This document shows positions 34,399 through 43,077 of a stretch of DNA of 64,000 bases, piece after piece. The stretch's first letter is position 1. Each line of letters opens with the position of its first letter. Made by a program: the position numbers and the translations under genes. The notes under the pieces were generated by a model that did no database searches, had not been told where the DNA came from, and saw only the letters and a list, made by a program, of their open reading frames with translations. Where the stretch lies: assembly GCA_030540395.1 (NCBI GenBank), contig JAUNWI010000005.1, positions 84,109-148,108 on the forward strand, in the 5' to 3' direction. Origin of the DNA: Phascolarctobacterium sp. (GTDB lineage: Bacteria; Bacillota; Negativicutes; Acidaminococcales; Acidaminococcaceae).

Positions 34399-36123
34399 GT
34401 GCAAAATTTTACTATCTCAAAACAGTTTTTCCGTGATGTATGGTTTCTTACTAAAAGCTATTGGCAGTCTGAAGAAAAGAAAAAAGCTTTCTTTTTGTTG
34501 GCCTGTATAATTACACTAACCCTAGGCATAGTATATATGCTGGTGCTACTTAACCAGTGGAATAATCGTTTTTATAGTGCACTCCAAAATTATGCAACAG
34601 ACATAATTTTTCATGAGCTATATGTATTTTCTGGCTTAGCTGCTGTCTACATCATTCTAGCAGTATATTCCTACTATCTCCAGCAGTGCTTAATTATTAA
34701 TTGGCGTAAGTGGCTTACAGCACGCTTTTTGGAAACATGGCTTAAAAATAAAACTTATTATAACCTGCAGATGTTTGGCAAGGATACTGATAACCCAGAT
34801 CAGCGTATATCTGAGGATGTGCGCCTTTTTGTGGAAATGACACTGGGCTTTACAGTGGGCATTATTAAAGCCTTCTGTACCTTTGCATCCTTTGTAGTTA
34901 TACTGTACAGTATGTCAGGCCCTCTGAAATTTTCCCTCATGGGGCGGGAAATAACTATTAATGGTTATCTTTTCTGGGCATCCTTGCTATATTCAATTGC
35001 AGGCACCTATGTGACTCATTTAGTGGGTCGCAAGCTAGTACAGTTAAACTTTATACAACAACGCTACGAGGCAGATTTTCGATTTGCCATGATTCGCTTG
35101 CGTGAAAGTGCTGAGAATGTTGCCTTCTACCGGGGTGAAGCTCAAGAAGGTATAGTATTCAAAGATAGATTTAAGCTTTTAATAGACAACTTTTGGAAGC
35201 TAGTTAATAAACAAAAACAGCTGGTTTGGCTAAACTCCGGCTATAGTCAAATTGCTATTATCTTTCCCTTTGTGGCAGCTATGAATCGCTACCTTAGTAA
35301 GGAATTCACATTGGGTAGTTTAATGCAGGTGGCCAGCGCCTTTGGTCGCGTGCAGGATTCGCTGTCCTATTTTGTAGATATGTACGCTAGCTTGGCCCAG
35401 TGGCAAGCTGTTGTTATGCGTCTTACCTACTTTGGCAGGCACATGCAGGAGGTTGCAGCGGAAGCAGAACGCTTCCATGTGGAACGTTTCGCAACCTCTA
35501 CGGCTGTTAGTGCTGATAATATGCAGATTAATCTTCCAGATGGGTCTCCCTTATTGCAGAACATTAGCTTTACGCTCCATCCGGGAGCTAATGTTTTGAT
35601 TAAGGGTGTGAGCGGTAGTGGTAAAAGCACCCTGCTTCGTGCCATTGCTGGCATTTGGCCCTTTGTAGAGGGCAAGATTAATATGCCCAAGACGGACGAG
35701 TTAATGTTTATTCCACAAAAGCCCTATATTCCCTTGGGAACATTGCGAGAAGCCTTGCTCTATCCTGGAACTAAGCCAATGAGTGTCGAGGAGCTGAAGC
35801 AGCTAATGCATACTTGCCAAATCGGTTATTTGGAAGATAAGCTGGATTTAGTCGCAGATTGGAGCCATGTGCTATCTGTGGGTGAGCAGCAACGCTTAGC
35901 CTTTGTGCGAGCTCATATCCAACAGCCTCTGTGGCTCTTTTTGGATGAAGCAACCTCAGCTTTGGATGAAGAAACTGAGGCTAAGATGTATGGATTATTG
36001 GGCGAGTGTTTGACCAATACAACTGTGGTCAGTGTCGGACATCGTAGTACTTTGAATCATTTTCATCAACTAGTACTACGTTTGGATAAAAACGCACATA
36101 GTGTGCAGCTAGAACAAATATAA
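34399..36123 (+). CDS. ABC transporter ATPase/permease of the YddA/BacA (ABCD4-like) family
   Basis: A 574-residue half transporter: membrane domain with about six helices (residues ~1-330, SbmA/BacA-like, RFYSALQNY and NPDQRISEDVRLFVEM being typical) and a C-terminal ATPase ([42 protein letters not shown]). It starts with GTG. Relatives include Rv1819c, a cobalamin importer of Mycobacterium, and human ABCD4, also linked to B12. Its position right after a B12-dependent operon makes cobalamin uptake an attractive guess; peptide uptake (SbmA-type) is the alternative. Codon use is unbiased and AT-richer than the operon before it. Confidence 0.82.
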   Translation: MQNFTISKQFFRDVWFLTKSYWQSEEKKKAFFLLACIITLTLGIVYMLVLLNQWNNRFYSALQNYATDIIFHELYVFSGLAAVYIILAVYSYYLQQCLIINWRKWLTARFLETWLKNKTYYNLQMFGKDTDNPDQRISEDVRLFVEMTLGFTVGIIKAFCTFASFVVILYSMSGPLKFSLMGREITINGYLFWASLLYSIAGTYVTHLVGRKLVQLNFIQQRYEADFRFAMIRLRESAENVAFYRGEAQEGIVFKDRFKLLIDNFWKLVNKQKQLVWLNSGYSQIAIIFPFVAAMNRYLSKEFTLGSLMQVASAFGRVQDSLSYFVDMYASLAQWQAVVMRLTYFGRHMQEVAAEAERFHVERFATSTAVSADNMQINLPDGSPLLQNISFTLHPGANVLIKGVSGSGKSTLLRAIAGIWPFVEGKINMPKTDELMFIPQKPYIPLGTLREALLYPGTKPMSVEELKQLMHTCQIGYLEDKLDLVADWSHVLSVGEQQRLAFVRAHIQQPLWLFLDEATSALDEETEAKMYGLLGECLTNTTVVSVGHRSTLNHFHQLVLRLDKNAHSVQLEQI

Positions 36124-36137
36124 GGAGGCAGAAACCT

Positions 36138-37343
36138 ATGTTACCCATGCAAATTGCACCGAATATTTATGATGTGGGCGTACAGGATTGGGCTGTGCGC
36201 GATTTTCACGGTTATAAAACTGAGCGAGGAGCTACTTATAATTCCTACTTGATCATGGATGAAAAAATCACCTTGATAGATACAGTAAAGGCACCCTTTG
36301 CGGAAGAGCTTTTGCGCAACATCAGCAAGGTAACTCCTTTGGAGAGCATTGATTATATTATTATCAACCATGTGGAGCCTGACCACAGCGGTGCTATGCC
36401 TGCTTTGGCTAAAGCTTGCCCCAATGCGAAGTTCATTATTTCCATGGCTGGCAAGAATGAAGCTATTCAGCATTATGGCGATATCTTCGACTTCGAAGTT
36501 GTGAAGGATGGTGCCACCTTGAATATTGGTAAGCGCAATTTGGTGTTTGCTATGATGACCATGCTACATTGGCCTGATAGCATGGCTACCTATTGCGTAG
36601 AAGATAAAATTCTTTTCTCTAATGATGCTTTTGGTGAGCATTATGCTACCAGCAAGCGCTTTGATGATGAGGTTGACGAGGCAGAGCTTTTCTATGAAGC
36701 ACGCAAATATTTCGCGAACATCCTTTGGCCTTATGCCAAGTTAATTGGCAAAGCCATCACTAAGGTTGGCGGTTTGGAGATTAAAATGATTGCTCCGAGT
36801 CACGGCGTAGTATGGCGCAAAAACATCGCCAAAATTGTGGACTGCTATAGCAAATGGGGCCAAGGCGTCTGCGATGGCAGCCTTGTTATTGCTTATGACA
36901 GCATGTGGGGCGGCACAGAAAAATTGGCCCGTGCTATCGCTCGCGGTGCTCAAAAGGCTGGGGTAGAGGTAAAGGTATACAAGCTAAGTGCTACACCTAA
37001 TAGCACAGTTGCAGCAGATGTTTTTACTGCTTCCGGACTGTTGGTTGGTTCTCCGACCTTGAACAGCGGCATGATGCCGAGCATGGGTTCCTTGCTTACC
37101 TATTTGAAGGGCTTAGCTCCTACCGGCAAAAAGGTTGCTGCCTTTGGCACCTTTGGCTGGGCTGGCGGCGGGCAAAAGGACATGGAAGAAATGCTAGGCA
37201 AATTTAGCAAGGAAGTGCTGCCTGGCTTTACCTGCAAATGGACGCCGCAACCCAATAATCTGGAGTCCGCAGAACAATTTGGCTTTGATTTTGCCCAAAG
37301 CTTATTAGAGGATGAGCATGAAGAGTGCCATTGCGCTGACTAA
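36138..37343 (+). CDS. A-type flavoprotein (flavodiiron protein, FprA family)
   Basis: A 401-residue enzyme that reduces O2 or NO in anaerobes. The N-terminal metallo-beta-lactamase-like domain holds the diiron ligands: H-x-E-x-D in NHVEPDHSG, His in MLHWPD, Asp in SNDAFGEHY and His in APSHGVVW. The C-terminal flavodoxin domain starts at about residue 255 with YDSMWGGTEKLARAIA. There is no rubredoxin domain. AAGGAGG precedes the ATG, 14 bases after the ABC gene, so both may share a transcript. The C-terminus is Cys/His-rich (EECHCAD). Confidence 0.93.
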   Translation: MLPMQIAPNIYDVGVQDWAVRDFHGYKTERGATYNSYLIMDEKITLIDTVKAPFAEELLRNISKVTPLESIDYIIINHVEPDHSGAMPALAKACPNAKFIISMAGKNEAIQHYGDIFDFEVVKDGATLNIGKRNLVFAMMTMLHWPDSMATYCVEDKILFSNDAFGEHYATSKRFDDEVDEAELFYEARKYFANILWPYAKLIGKAITKVGGLEIKMIAPSHGVVWRKNIAKIVDCYSKWGQGVCDGSLVIAYDSMWGGTEKLARAIARGAQKAGVEVKVYKLSATPNSTVAADVFTASGLLVGSPTLNSGMMPSMGSLLTYLKGLAPTGKKVAAFGTFGWAGGGQKDMEEMLGKFSKEVLPGFTCKWTPQPNNLESAEQFGFDFAQSLLEDEHEECHCAD

Positions 37344-37494
37344 AAAGCAAAAGCAAACGAGTCTAACTTCAGTCAAGGAGCTTGGCTTGTGCTAGGAAAA
37401 GTTACTTTTAATTCACCCTTTTGTAATTATTTTCTCTGTGAAAAAACAATTGAATAGTGTATAATAGACACAAGTAAAGTGAAAGCGAGGTCTT

Positions 37495-37929
37495 ATGATG
37501 AATCTTAAGGCGACCAAGTTTACCAATTTTATTAATGAAAGAAATATCAACGTTTTCCAAATGCAGGAAATTGATGGTGATATGCATCCTGTAGTTTATC
37601 GCAGTGCTATGGAGGTTGGCGGCCAAAACCTGCCCACCATGCTCGTTATTGATGACAGCATTTATGTAATGCTGCAGGTACGTGTGGGCGCAGGCTTGGT
37701 TAAGGAATCCAACAAGGCTGCTGTAATGGAGCACATGAATAGCCTGAACGAGAACTACAAGGTTTTCAAATATTATGCTAATGAAAACGGCGACATCGTT
37801 ATTGAAAGCTGCATTCCTACCACTGATGAGGAATTTATGCCCGAGCTGGTGCATGCAGTTATTGATGTAGTGCTGAAGCATTTGAACGAAGAGTATCCCA
37901 AGCTGATGAAAACTGTTTGGTCTAACTAA
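37495..37929 (+). CDS. YbjN-domain protein
   Basis: A 144-residue soluble protein that resembles the YbjN fold (type III chaperone-like): KFTNFINERNINVFQ, a central strand-rich part, then EEFMPELVHAVIDVVLKHLNEEYPKLM as the long C-terminal helix. Nothing points to a specific role. It has its own -10 (TATAAT at about 37460) and lies between the flavodiiron gene and the Mn riboswitch. Confidence is moderate because the match is by fold pattern only. Confidence 0.55.
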   Translation: MMNLKATKFTNFINERNINVFQMQEIDGDMHPVVYRSAMEVGGQNLPTMLVIDDSIYVMLQVRVGAGLVKESNKAAVMEHMNSLNENYKVFKYYANENGDIVIESCIPTTDEEFMPELVHAVIDVVLKHLNEEYPKLMKTVWSN

Positions 37930-37954
37930 CAGTCTAACAATTACAACTGCTTAA

Positions 37955-38106
37955 ATAAAGGGAGTAGCTGGCATGGAAGCTTTATAGCGACCATGTTTGC
38001 ATTGCCGTCAGTACGACTATGTGCTTGCGCAGTAGTCCGGTGATGTGAGTAAATGGCGAGACTTTGTTGCAAATATTTTATTTTGCAGCATGGCCTCGCC
38101 TTTTTA
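37955..38106 (+). promoter_or_regulatory. yybP-ykoY (Mn2+) riboswitch with terminator
   Basis: AAAGGGAGTAGC at the 5' side, a CCGTCAGTACG-like arm, and the 3' side GGCGAGACTTTG match the yybP-ykoY aptamer. GGCGAG (38055-38060) can instead pair with CTCGCC (38095-38100) before TTTTT, giving a terminator. Mn2+ binding would hold the 3' strand in the aptamer and let transcription continue, so the downstream P-type ATPase is made when Mn2+ is high. Confidence 0.88.
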
Positions 38107-38140
38107 TTTGGTTAGGTGATGCTGAAAGGAGGCATTACAT

Positions 38141-40792
38141 ATGCAAAAATATGGATTAAACTCACAGCAGGTGCAGCGTTCCCAAGTGCTGCACGGAAGG
38201 AACATTTTGCCCCAGCCTCAGCAGCAAAGCTTTTTAAAAAAGCTGGGGGAGAATTTGCAGGACCCCATGATTAAGATTTTGCTAGTGGCACTTTTGATTA
38301 ACATGGTCTTTGCTTACAGCGGTCAGGGCGATTGGGTGGAAAGTATAGGTATTCTCGTAGCGATTCTGCTAGCTGTCTTGGTTTCCACCTGGTCGGAATA
38401 TAGCAATGAAAATGCTTTTCAAAGACTGCAGGCAGAGGCAAGTCGTACCCAGTGTAGGGTGTGGCGTGATGGCAAGCCCCAAGCTATTCCTGTGGAAGAG
38501 GTGGTAGTGGATGATGCTGTAATTTTGCAGGCAGGTGATAAGGTGCCTGCAGATGGCTGTTTACTGGAGGGCAAGCTGCAAGTGGACCAGTCTACACTAA
38601 ATGGTGAAAGTGAGCCAGCAGAAAAAATTTCCCGGGCAATACACAAGGAGCAAGCTGAAAATACTGTAGATTTACTAAATCAGCACCAGCTATTTCGCGG
38701 CAGTGTTGTAGTTGAAGGCAACGGCATCATGCTGGTGCAAAGGATTGGTGCAGACTCACTGTATGGACAGCTGACTCAGGAGCTGAAGGATGAGGAGAGG
38801 GAAAGCCCTCTAAAGCTTAAGCTGAAGGCCTTGGCTAAGCAAATCAGTAGACTGGGCTACAGCGGCGGCGTGCTGATAGCCTTGGCAGTAATGCTGCATA
38901 AAATGCTCGTAGCAGGAGGGTGGAACGCTTACACAAGAAATTGGGACCTTGTGGTGAATGACTTGCTGCAGGCCATAATCCTGGGCATCATCATTATTGT
39001 GATGGCAGTGCCGGAGGGTCTGCCCCTTATGATTGCCATTGTTTCCTCTCTGAATATGCGCAAGATGCTTAGAGATAATGTTTTAGTGCGCAAGCTGGTG
39101 GGAATTGAAACAGCGGGCAGCTTAAATATCCTGTTTACAGATAAAACCGGTACCATTACCAAGGGCCATTTACAGGTGGTGAGCTATCTTAGCGGCGAGG
39201 GCAAGGAATACTATAAGCTGGAGGAGTTGCCAGCAACGCTCAAGGCTTACACCATTCAGCAAGCTCTTCTGAACACATCTGCCAGTTATAGCAAGGGCCA
39301 ACTGGTGGGCGGAAATATGACGGAGGCGGCCTTGGGAAGCTTTGCAGGCAAGGTAGCTTTAGAGATTATGCCCCAACGCCTAGAATTATTACCCTTCAAT
39401 AGCAGCAATAAGTACTCCTTAGCGATAGTGCAGGATGCAGGACGTGTTTATGGTTTGGTTAAGGGTGCGCCGGAGGTGCTATTGCCTAAGGTCACTTACT
39501 ACTGGGGTGAGGATGACGTACATAAACCTTTTACAGAAGAGCAGCGACAGCACCTTGATGCACGCATGAATGCGCTGGCAGGTAAAGCCATGCGCCTTTT
39601 GGCGCTGTGCAGCTTTGAGACTAATGCTGCCCAGCAAGATAAGGGCGGAGCAGCTGGCGAGGGCACGGCAGTGCCCGAGCGTGGCTGGACGCTTATGGGT
39701 ATAGTGGCTATTCGCGACGATGTGCGGCAGGAAGCAGTGGATGCAATCAAGGCTGTGCAGCGAGCCGGCGTGCAGGTAGTGATGATTACAGGCGATAGAA
39801 AAGAGACCGCTATGGCCATTGCTAAGGACGCCGGTCTTCTGCACAGCCAGGAGGAGCTGGTGTGGACCTCCAGTGAATTGGCACAGCTTAGTGACGACGA
39901 GGTGAAAGCGCAGCTTGCCAAGCTGCGCGTAGTGGCAAGGGCGCTGCCCTTGGACAAGCTCCGCTTGGTGCGCCTGGCGCAGGAGTTGAACCTTGTCGCC
40001 GGTATGACCGGCGACGGTGTCAACGATGCGCCGGCGCTGAAGCGGGCGGATGTGGGCTTTGCCATGGGCAGCGGCACGGAGGTGGCCAAGGAGGCTGGGG
40101 ACATTGTCATCCTTGATGACAACTTCCTCAGCATCAAGCAGGCCATCCTCTATGGGCGCACCATCTATAATAATATTCGCAAATTCATCGTCTTTCAGCT
40201 GACCATCAACTTTGCTGCGGTAATGACCAGCTTCATAGCACCCTTCTTAGGCATTGATAAGCCCCTGACCATTACCCAAATCCTGTGGATTAATTTAGTC
40301 ATGGACACCTTGGCAGCTCTGGCCTTCGGCGGCGAGCCTGCGCTGGCTGCTTATATGCAGGAGCAGCCCAAGCGCCGCAGTGCAGATATTATTAACAAAA
40401 GGATGCTGCAGGAAATAATATTGGGTGGCAGTGTGATGACGGTTCTAGGGCTGGCGTTCTTTAAAAGCAGCTGGGTGGACGGTTTATTTAGAAATGCACC
40501 GGACCACATCTATACCTATACAGGCTTCTTTAGCGCTTTTATCTGCATGGCTGTGGCCAACGCCTTCAATGTGCGTGCTGAGGGAGTGAATGTATTGAAG
40601 AACCTACAGCAGAATCCGGCCTTTCTGCAGGTGATGCTAGTCATCGTGGCCGTGCAGGTGGGTATGACCTATTTAGGTGGCAGTCTTTTGCGTACCGCTC
40701 CCCTGCAGGGACAGGAGTGGCTGGTGGTAGTGGCCTGCGCTTGCGTCATGCTTTTGGGTGGCACCTTGCATAAGCTTGGCAGCAGAAAATAA
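38141..40792 (+). CDS. P-type ATPase (Ca2+/Mn2+ type) under riboswitch control
   Basis: An 883-residue P2-type ATPase of the inner membrane. TM4 has the Ca/Mn-type VPEGLP; the phosphorylated Asp is in FTDKTGTIT; TGDRKETAMAIA and GMTGDGVNDAPALKRADVGFAMG are the hinge motifs; four helices follow at the C-terminus. Sequence alone suggests Ca2+ export, but the Mn2+ riboswitch points to Mn2+ efflux, as in Lactococcus YoaB. AAAGGAGG precedes the ATG. The base composition of the stretch around residues 620-720 is clearly GC-richer than the rest. Confidence 0.88.
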   Translation: MQKYGLNSQQVQRSQVLHGRNILPQPQQQSFLKKLGENLQDPMIKILLVALLINMVFAYSGQGDWVESIGILVAILLAVLVSTWSEYSNENAFQRLQAEASRTQCRVWRDGKPQAIPVEEVVVDDAVILQAGDKVPADGCLLEGKLQVDQSTLNGESEPAEKISRAIHKEQAENTVDLLNQHQLFRGSVVVEGNGIMLVQRIGADSLYGQLTQELKDEERESPLKLKLKALAKQISRLGYSGGVLIALAVMLHKMLVAGGWNAYTRNWDLVVNDLLQAIILGIIIIVMAVPEGLPLMIAIVSSLNMRKMLRDNVLVRKLVGIETAGSLNILFTDKTGTITKGHLQVVSYLSGEGKEYYKLEELPATLKAYTIQQALLNTSASYSKGQLVGGNMTEAALGSFAGKVALEIMPQRLELLPFNSSNKYSLAIVQDAGRVYGLVKGAPEVLLPKVTYYWGEDDVHKPFTEEQRQHLDARMNALAGKAMRLLALCSFETNAAQQDKGGAAGEGTAVPERGWTLMGIVAIRDDVRQEAVDAIKAVQRAGVQVVMITGDRKETAMAIAKDAGLLHSQEELVWTSSELAQLSDDEVKAQLAKLRVVARALPLDKLRLVRLAQELNLVAGMTGDGVNDAPALKRADVGFAMGSGTEVAKEAGDIVILDDNFLSIKQAILYGRTIYNNIRKFIVFQLTINFAAVMTSFIAPFLGIDKPLTITQILWINLVMDTLAALAFGGEPALAAYMQEQPKRRSADIINKRMLQEIILGGSVMTVLGLAFFKSSWVDGLFRNAPDHIYTYTGFFSAFICMAVANAFNVRAEGVNVLKNLQQNPAFLQVMLVIVAVQVGMTYLGGSLLRTAPLQGQEWLVVVACACVMLLGGTLHKLGSRK

Positions 40793-40862
40793 AGCTGCTG
40801 ACTCTATATTTGTTTCATTCTTTACAAAGCATACCACAACAAAAAATAATTCCTCTTTAGCA

Positions 40863-40891
40863 TTGACAAGAGAAGGTAAAAAAAGTAAAAT
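40863..40891 (+). promoter_or_regulatory. Promoter of the leuA T-box transcript
   Basis: TTGACA (40863-40868), 17 bases, TAAAAT (40886-40891). Confidence 0.8.
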
Positions 40892-40897
40892 ATCTTT

Positions 40898-41165
40898 CAA
40901 CAACTGCAAATCGCCCCTGAAAGATGAAGAAGGGAAGAAGATATGGTGAAAGGTCACAGAGAGTCGCTGGCCGGTGTAAAGCGATACTGGAAGCTATATG
41001 CATACTGATCCTGGAGTTGCCTTCCTGATAGGTAGGGAAGGACGTGACTGTCACGTTATAGACGAAGGCCTTGTTGGAGGCTAAAGGGTTGCGCAAGCAA
41101 CTGAATTAGGGTGGTACCGCGTGGAAATTTCCCCGCCCCTAGCATGAAGCTATGGGGCGGATTTT
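40898..41165 (+). promoter_or_regulatory. Leucine T-box leader of leuA
   Basis: Stem-I features (GAAGAAGGGAAGAAGATA, AGAGAGTCG), the T-box AGGGTGGTACCGCG (41108-41121) and a terminator CCGCCCCTAGC/GCTATGGGGCGG with a T-rich tail (41133-41165). The specifier, placed by alignment with the Met T-box, is CTG at 41005-41007, a leucine codon. Low Leu-tRNA charging would allow leuA to be read. Confidence 0.92.
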
Positions 41166-41194
41166 ATTTTAGAATGTAGAAAAGAGGAAGTAAA

Positions 41195-42880
41195 ATGCAA
41201 CAAGAGAAAAAATATGTACCCTTTCACCGTGTGAGCCTGCCGGACCGTCAATGGCCTGATAAAACTATTACCAAAGCACCCGTATGGTGCAGTGTTGATT
41301 TGCGGGATGGCAACCAAGCTTTGGTAACCCCCATGGGCATTGAAGAGAAGCTGAAATTTTTCCACACCTTGGTGGACGTGGGCTTTAAGGAAATTGAGGT
41401 TGGCTTCCCTTCCGCCTCTGAAACTGAATACGAAATCTTGCGCACCTTAATTGAGGGCGGACATATTCCTGACGATGTAACGGTGCAGGTTTTGGTGCAG
41501 GCTCGTGAAGAGCTTATTCGCAAAACCTTTGAAGCTGTCCGTGGTGCTAAAAACGTTATTATTCACTTCTATAACTCCACCTCTACCCTGCAACGCAAGG
41601 TTGTTTTCGGCAAGGATATGGAAGGCATCACCGAAATCGCTGTCCAGGGTGCGAAGCTTATTAAACAGCTTACCGAGGAGGAAGTAGCTCGCAGCGGCAT
41701 GAACATTCGTTACGAATACTCTCCGGAAAGCTTTACTGGCACGGAAATCGACTTTTCCATCGCTATTTGCGAGGCCGTAATGCAGGAAATGGGTGCCACT
41801 AAGGAAAATCCCATCATCCTCAACCTGCCCTCTACTGTGGAAATGTGCACACCCAACACCTATGCGGACCAAATTGAATACTTCTGCCGCAATATGAAAA
41901 ACCGTGAGGCCGCCATTATCAGCATCCATCCCCACAACGACCGTGGCACCGGCGTAGCCTCTGCGGAGCTGGCCTTGATGGCTGGTGCGGACCGCATCGA
42001 GGGTACTTTGTTTGGCAACGGCGAGCGTACCGGCAATCTGGATATTGTTACTGTGGCCTTGAACATGTTCACCCAAGGCGTGGAGCCGGAGCTGGACTTT
42101 ACCAATATTTTGGCCATCAAAAAGATTTACGAGGAATGCACCAGAATGCGTGTGCCCGAGCGTCAGCCCTATGCCGGCGAATTGGCATTCACCGCCTTCA
42201 GCGGCTCCCATCAGGACGCTATTCGCAAGGGCTATGAGTACATGAAAAACAGCGGCACAGAATATTGGGAGGTACCCTATCTGCCCATTAATCCTGCGGA
42301 TTTGCACCGTGAATATGAGCCTGTTATCCGCATCAACAGCCAATCCGGCAAGGGTGGCGCGGCCTTTGTGCTGCAGCAGGCTGTGGGCTACAATCTGCCC
42401 AAGGAAATGCATCCGGAGTTTGGCAATATCGTCAAGGCCGCTGCGGATGCTTATGGCGACGAGCTTTCCAGCAAGCAAATTGTGGAGCTCTTCCAAAAGG
42501 AATACATCGATTTGCAGGGCAAATATGGGCTGGTGCGTCATCGCTTCACCGAGCTCAACGAGGCCGATGGCACTGTTCACAGCCGCTTTGAAGGCTCCAT
42601 CACCATTGATGGCGCTGAAAAATATATTACCGGCGTGGGCAACGGCCCCATCGACTCCTTCTTCCAAGCCTTGGCTGGTGTGGGCGTAAAGGGCTACAAG
42701 TTCGTCAACTACCATGAGCATGCTGTGTCCAGCGGCTCCGATGCCCAAGGCATTTGCTATATCGAGCTGAAGAAGACCAATGGAGACCACATTTTTGGCG
42801 CTGGCATTCACGCCAACATCAACGTGGCAGCGCTGAAGGGTATCATCTGCGCTATCAATAGAGCGGAGGCCAGATTTTAA
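41195..42880 (+). CDS. leuA: 2-Isopropylmalate synthase (long type)
   Basis: A 561-residue enzyme that makes the first committed intermediate of leucine from ketoisovalerate and acetyl-CoA. The TIM barrel shows DLRDGNQALVTPM (metal Asp), EVGFPSAS, and HPHNDRGTGVASAELALMAG; the C-terminal regulatory domain (about residues 430-560) would bind leucine as feedback inhibitor. This is the ~560-residue LeuA2 form. AGAGGAAG precedes the ATG. No other leu genes follow; a terminator ends the unit. Confidence 0.94.
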   Translation: MQQEKKYVPFHRVSLPDRQWPDKTITKAPVWCSVDLRDGNQALVTPMGIEEKLKFFHTLVDVGFKEIEVGFPSASETEYEILRTLIEGGHIPDDVTVQVLVQAREELIRKTFEAVRGAKNVIIHFYNSTSTLQRKVVFGKDMEGITEIAVQGAKLIKQLTEEEVARSGMNIRYEYSPESFTGTEIDFSIAICEAVMQEMGATKENPIILNLPSTVEMCTPNTYADQIEYFCRNMKNREAAIISIHPHNDRGTGVASAELALMAGADRIEGTLFGNGERTGNLDIVTVALNMFTQGVEPELDFTNILAIKKIYEECTRMRVPERQPYAGELAFTAFSGSHQDAIRKGYEYMKNSGTEYWEVPYLPINPADLHREYEPVIRINSQSGKGGAAFVLQQAVGYNLPKEMHPEFGNIVKAAADAYGDELSSKQIVELFQKEYIDLQGKYGLVRHRFTELNEADGTVHSRFEGSITIDGAEKYITGVGNGPIDSFFQALAGVGVKGYKFVNYHEHAVSSGSDAQGICYIELKKTNGDHIFGAGIHANINVAALKGIICAINRAEARF

Positions 42881-42911
42881 GGGTAACGAAACGTTACTCA
42901 AAAAAACGTTC
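42881..42911 (+). repeat. 31-nt palindromic repeat, copy 2
   Basis: GGGTAACGAAACGTTAC, seven variable bases (TCAAAAA), AACGTTC. It begins with the base after the leuA stop. Same layout as 2237-2267 in the other orientation. Confidence 0.65.
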
Positions 42912-42966
42912 GCTTCTAATCTTCGCCCCGACAAGCGCGAGGGGAGAGCATAGCATTAAAATTTCT

Positions 42967-42999
42967 GAGAGTCAACCATGGCGTTGGCTCTCTTTTTTT
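42967..42999 (+). terminator. Terminator after leuA
   Basis: GAGAGTCAAC, loop, GTTGGCTCTC and a run of T. Confidence 0.88.
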
Positions 43000-43077
43000 G
43001 CAGGAATTAAGAGGTGCTTGGGCGAATATCATTTAATTAGGAGAGCTTTATCACGCACTAAGAAAGGAGCAAGCTAG

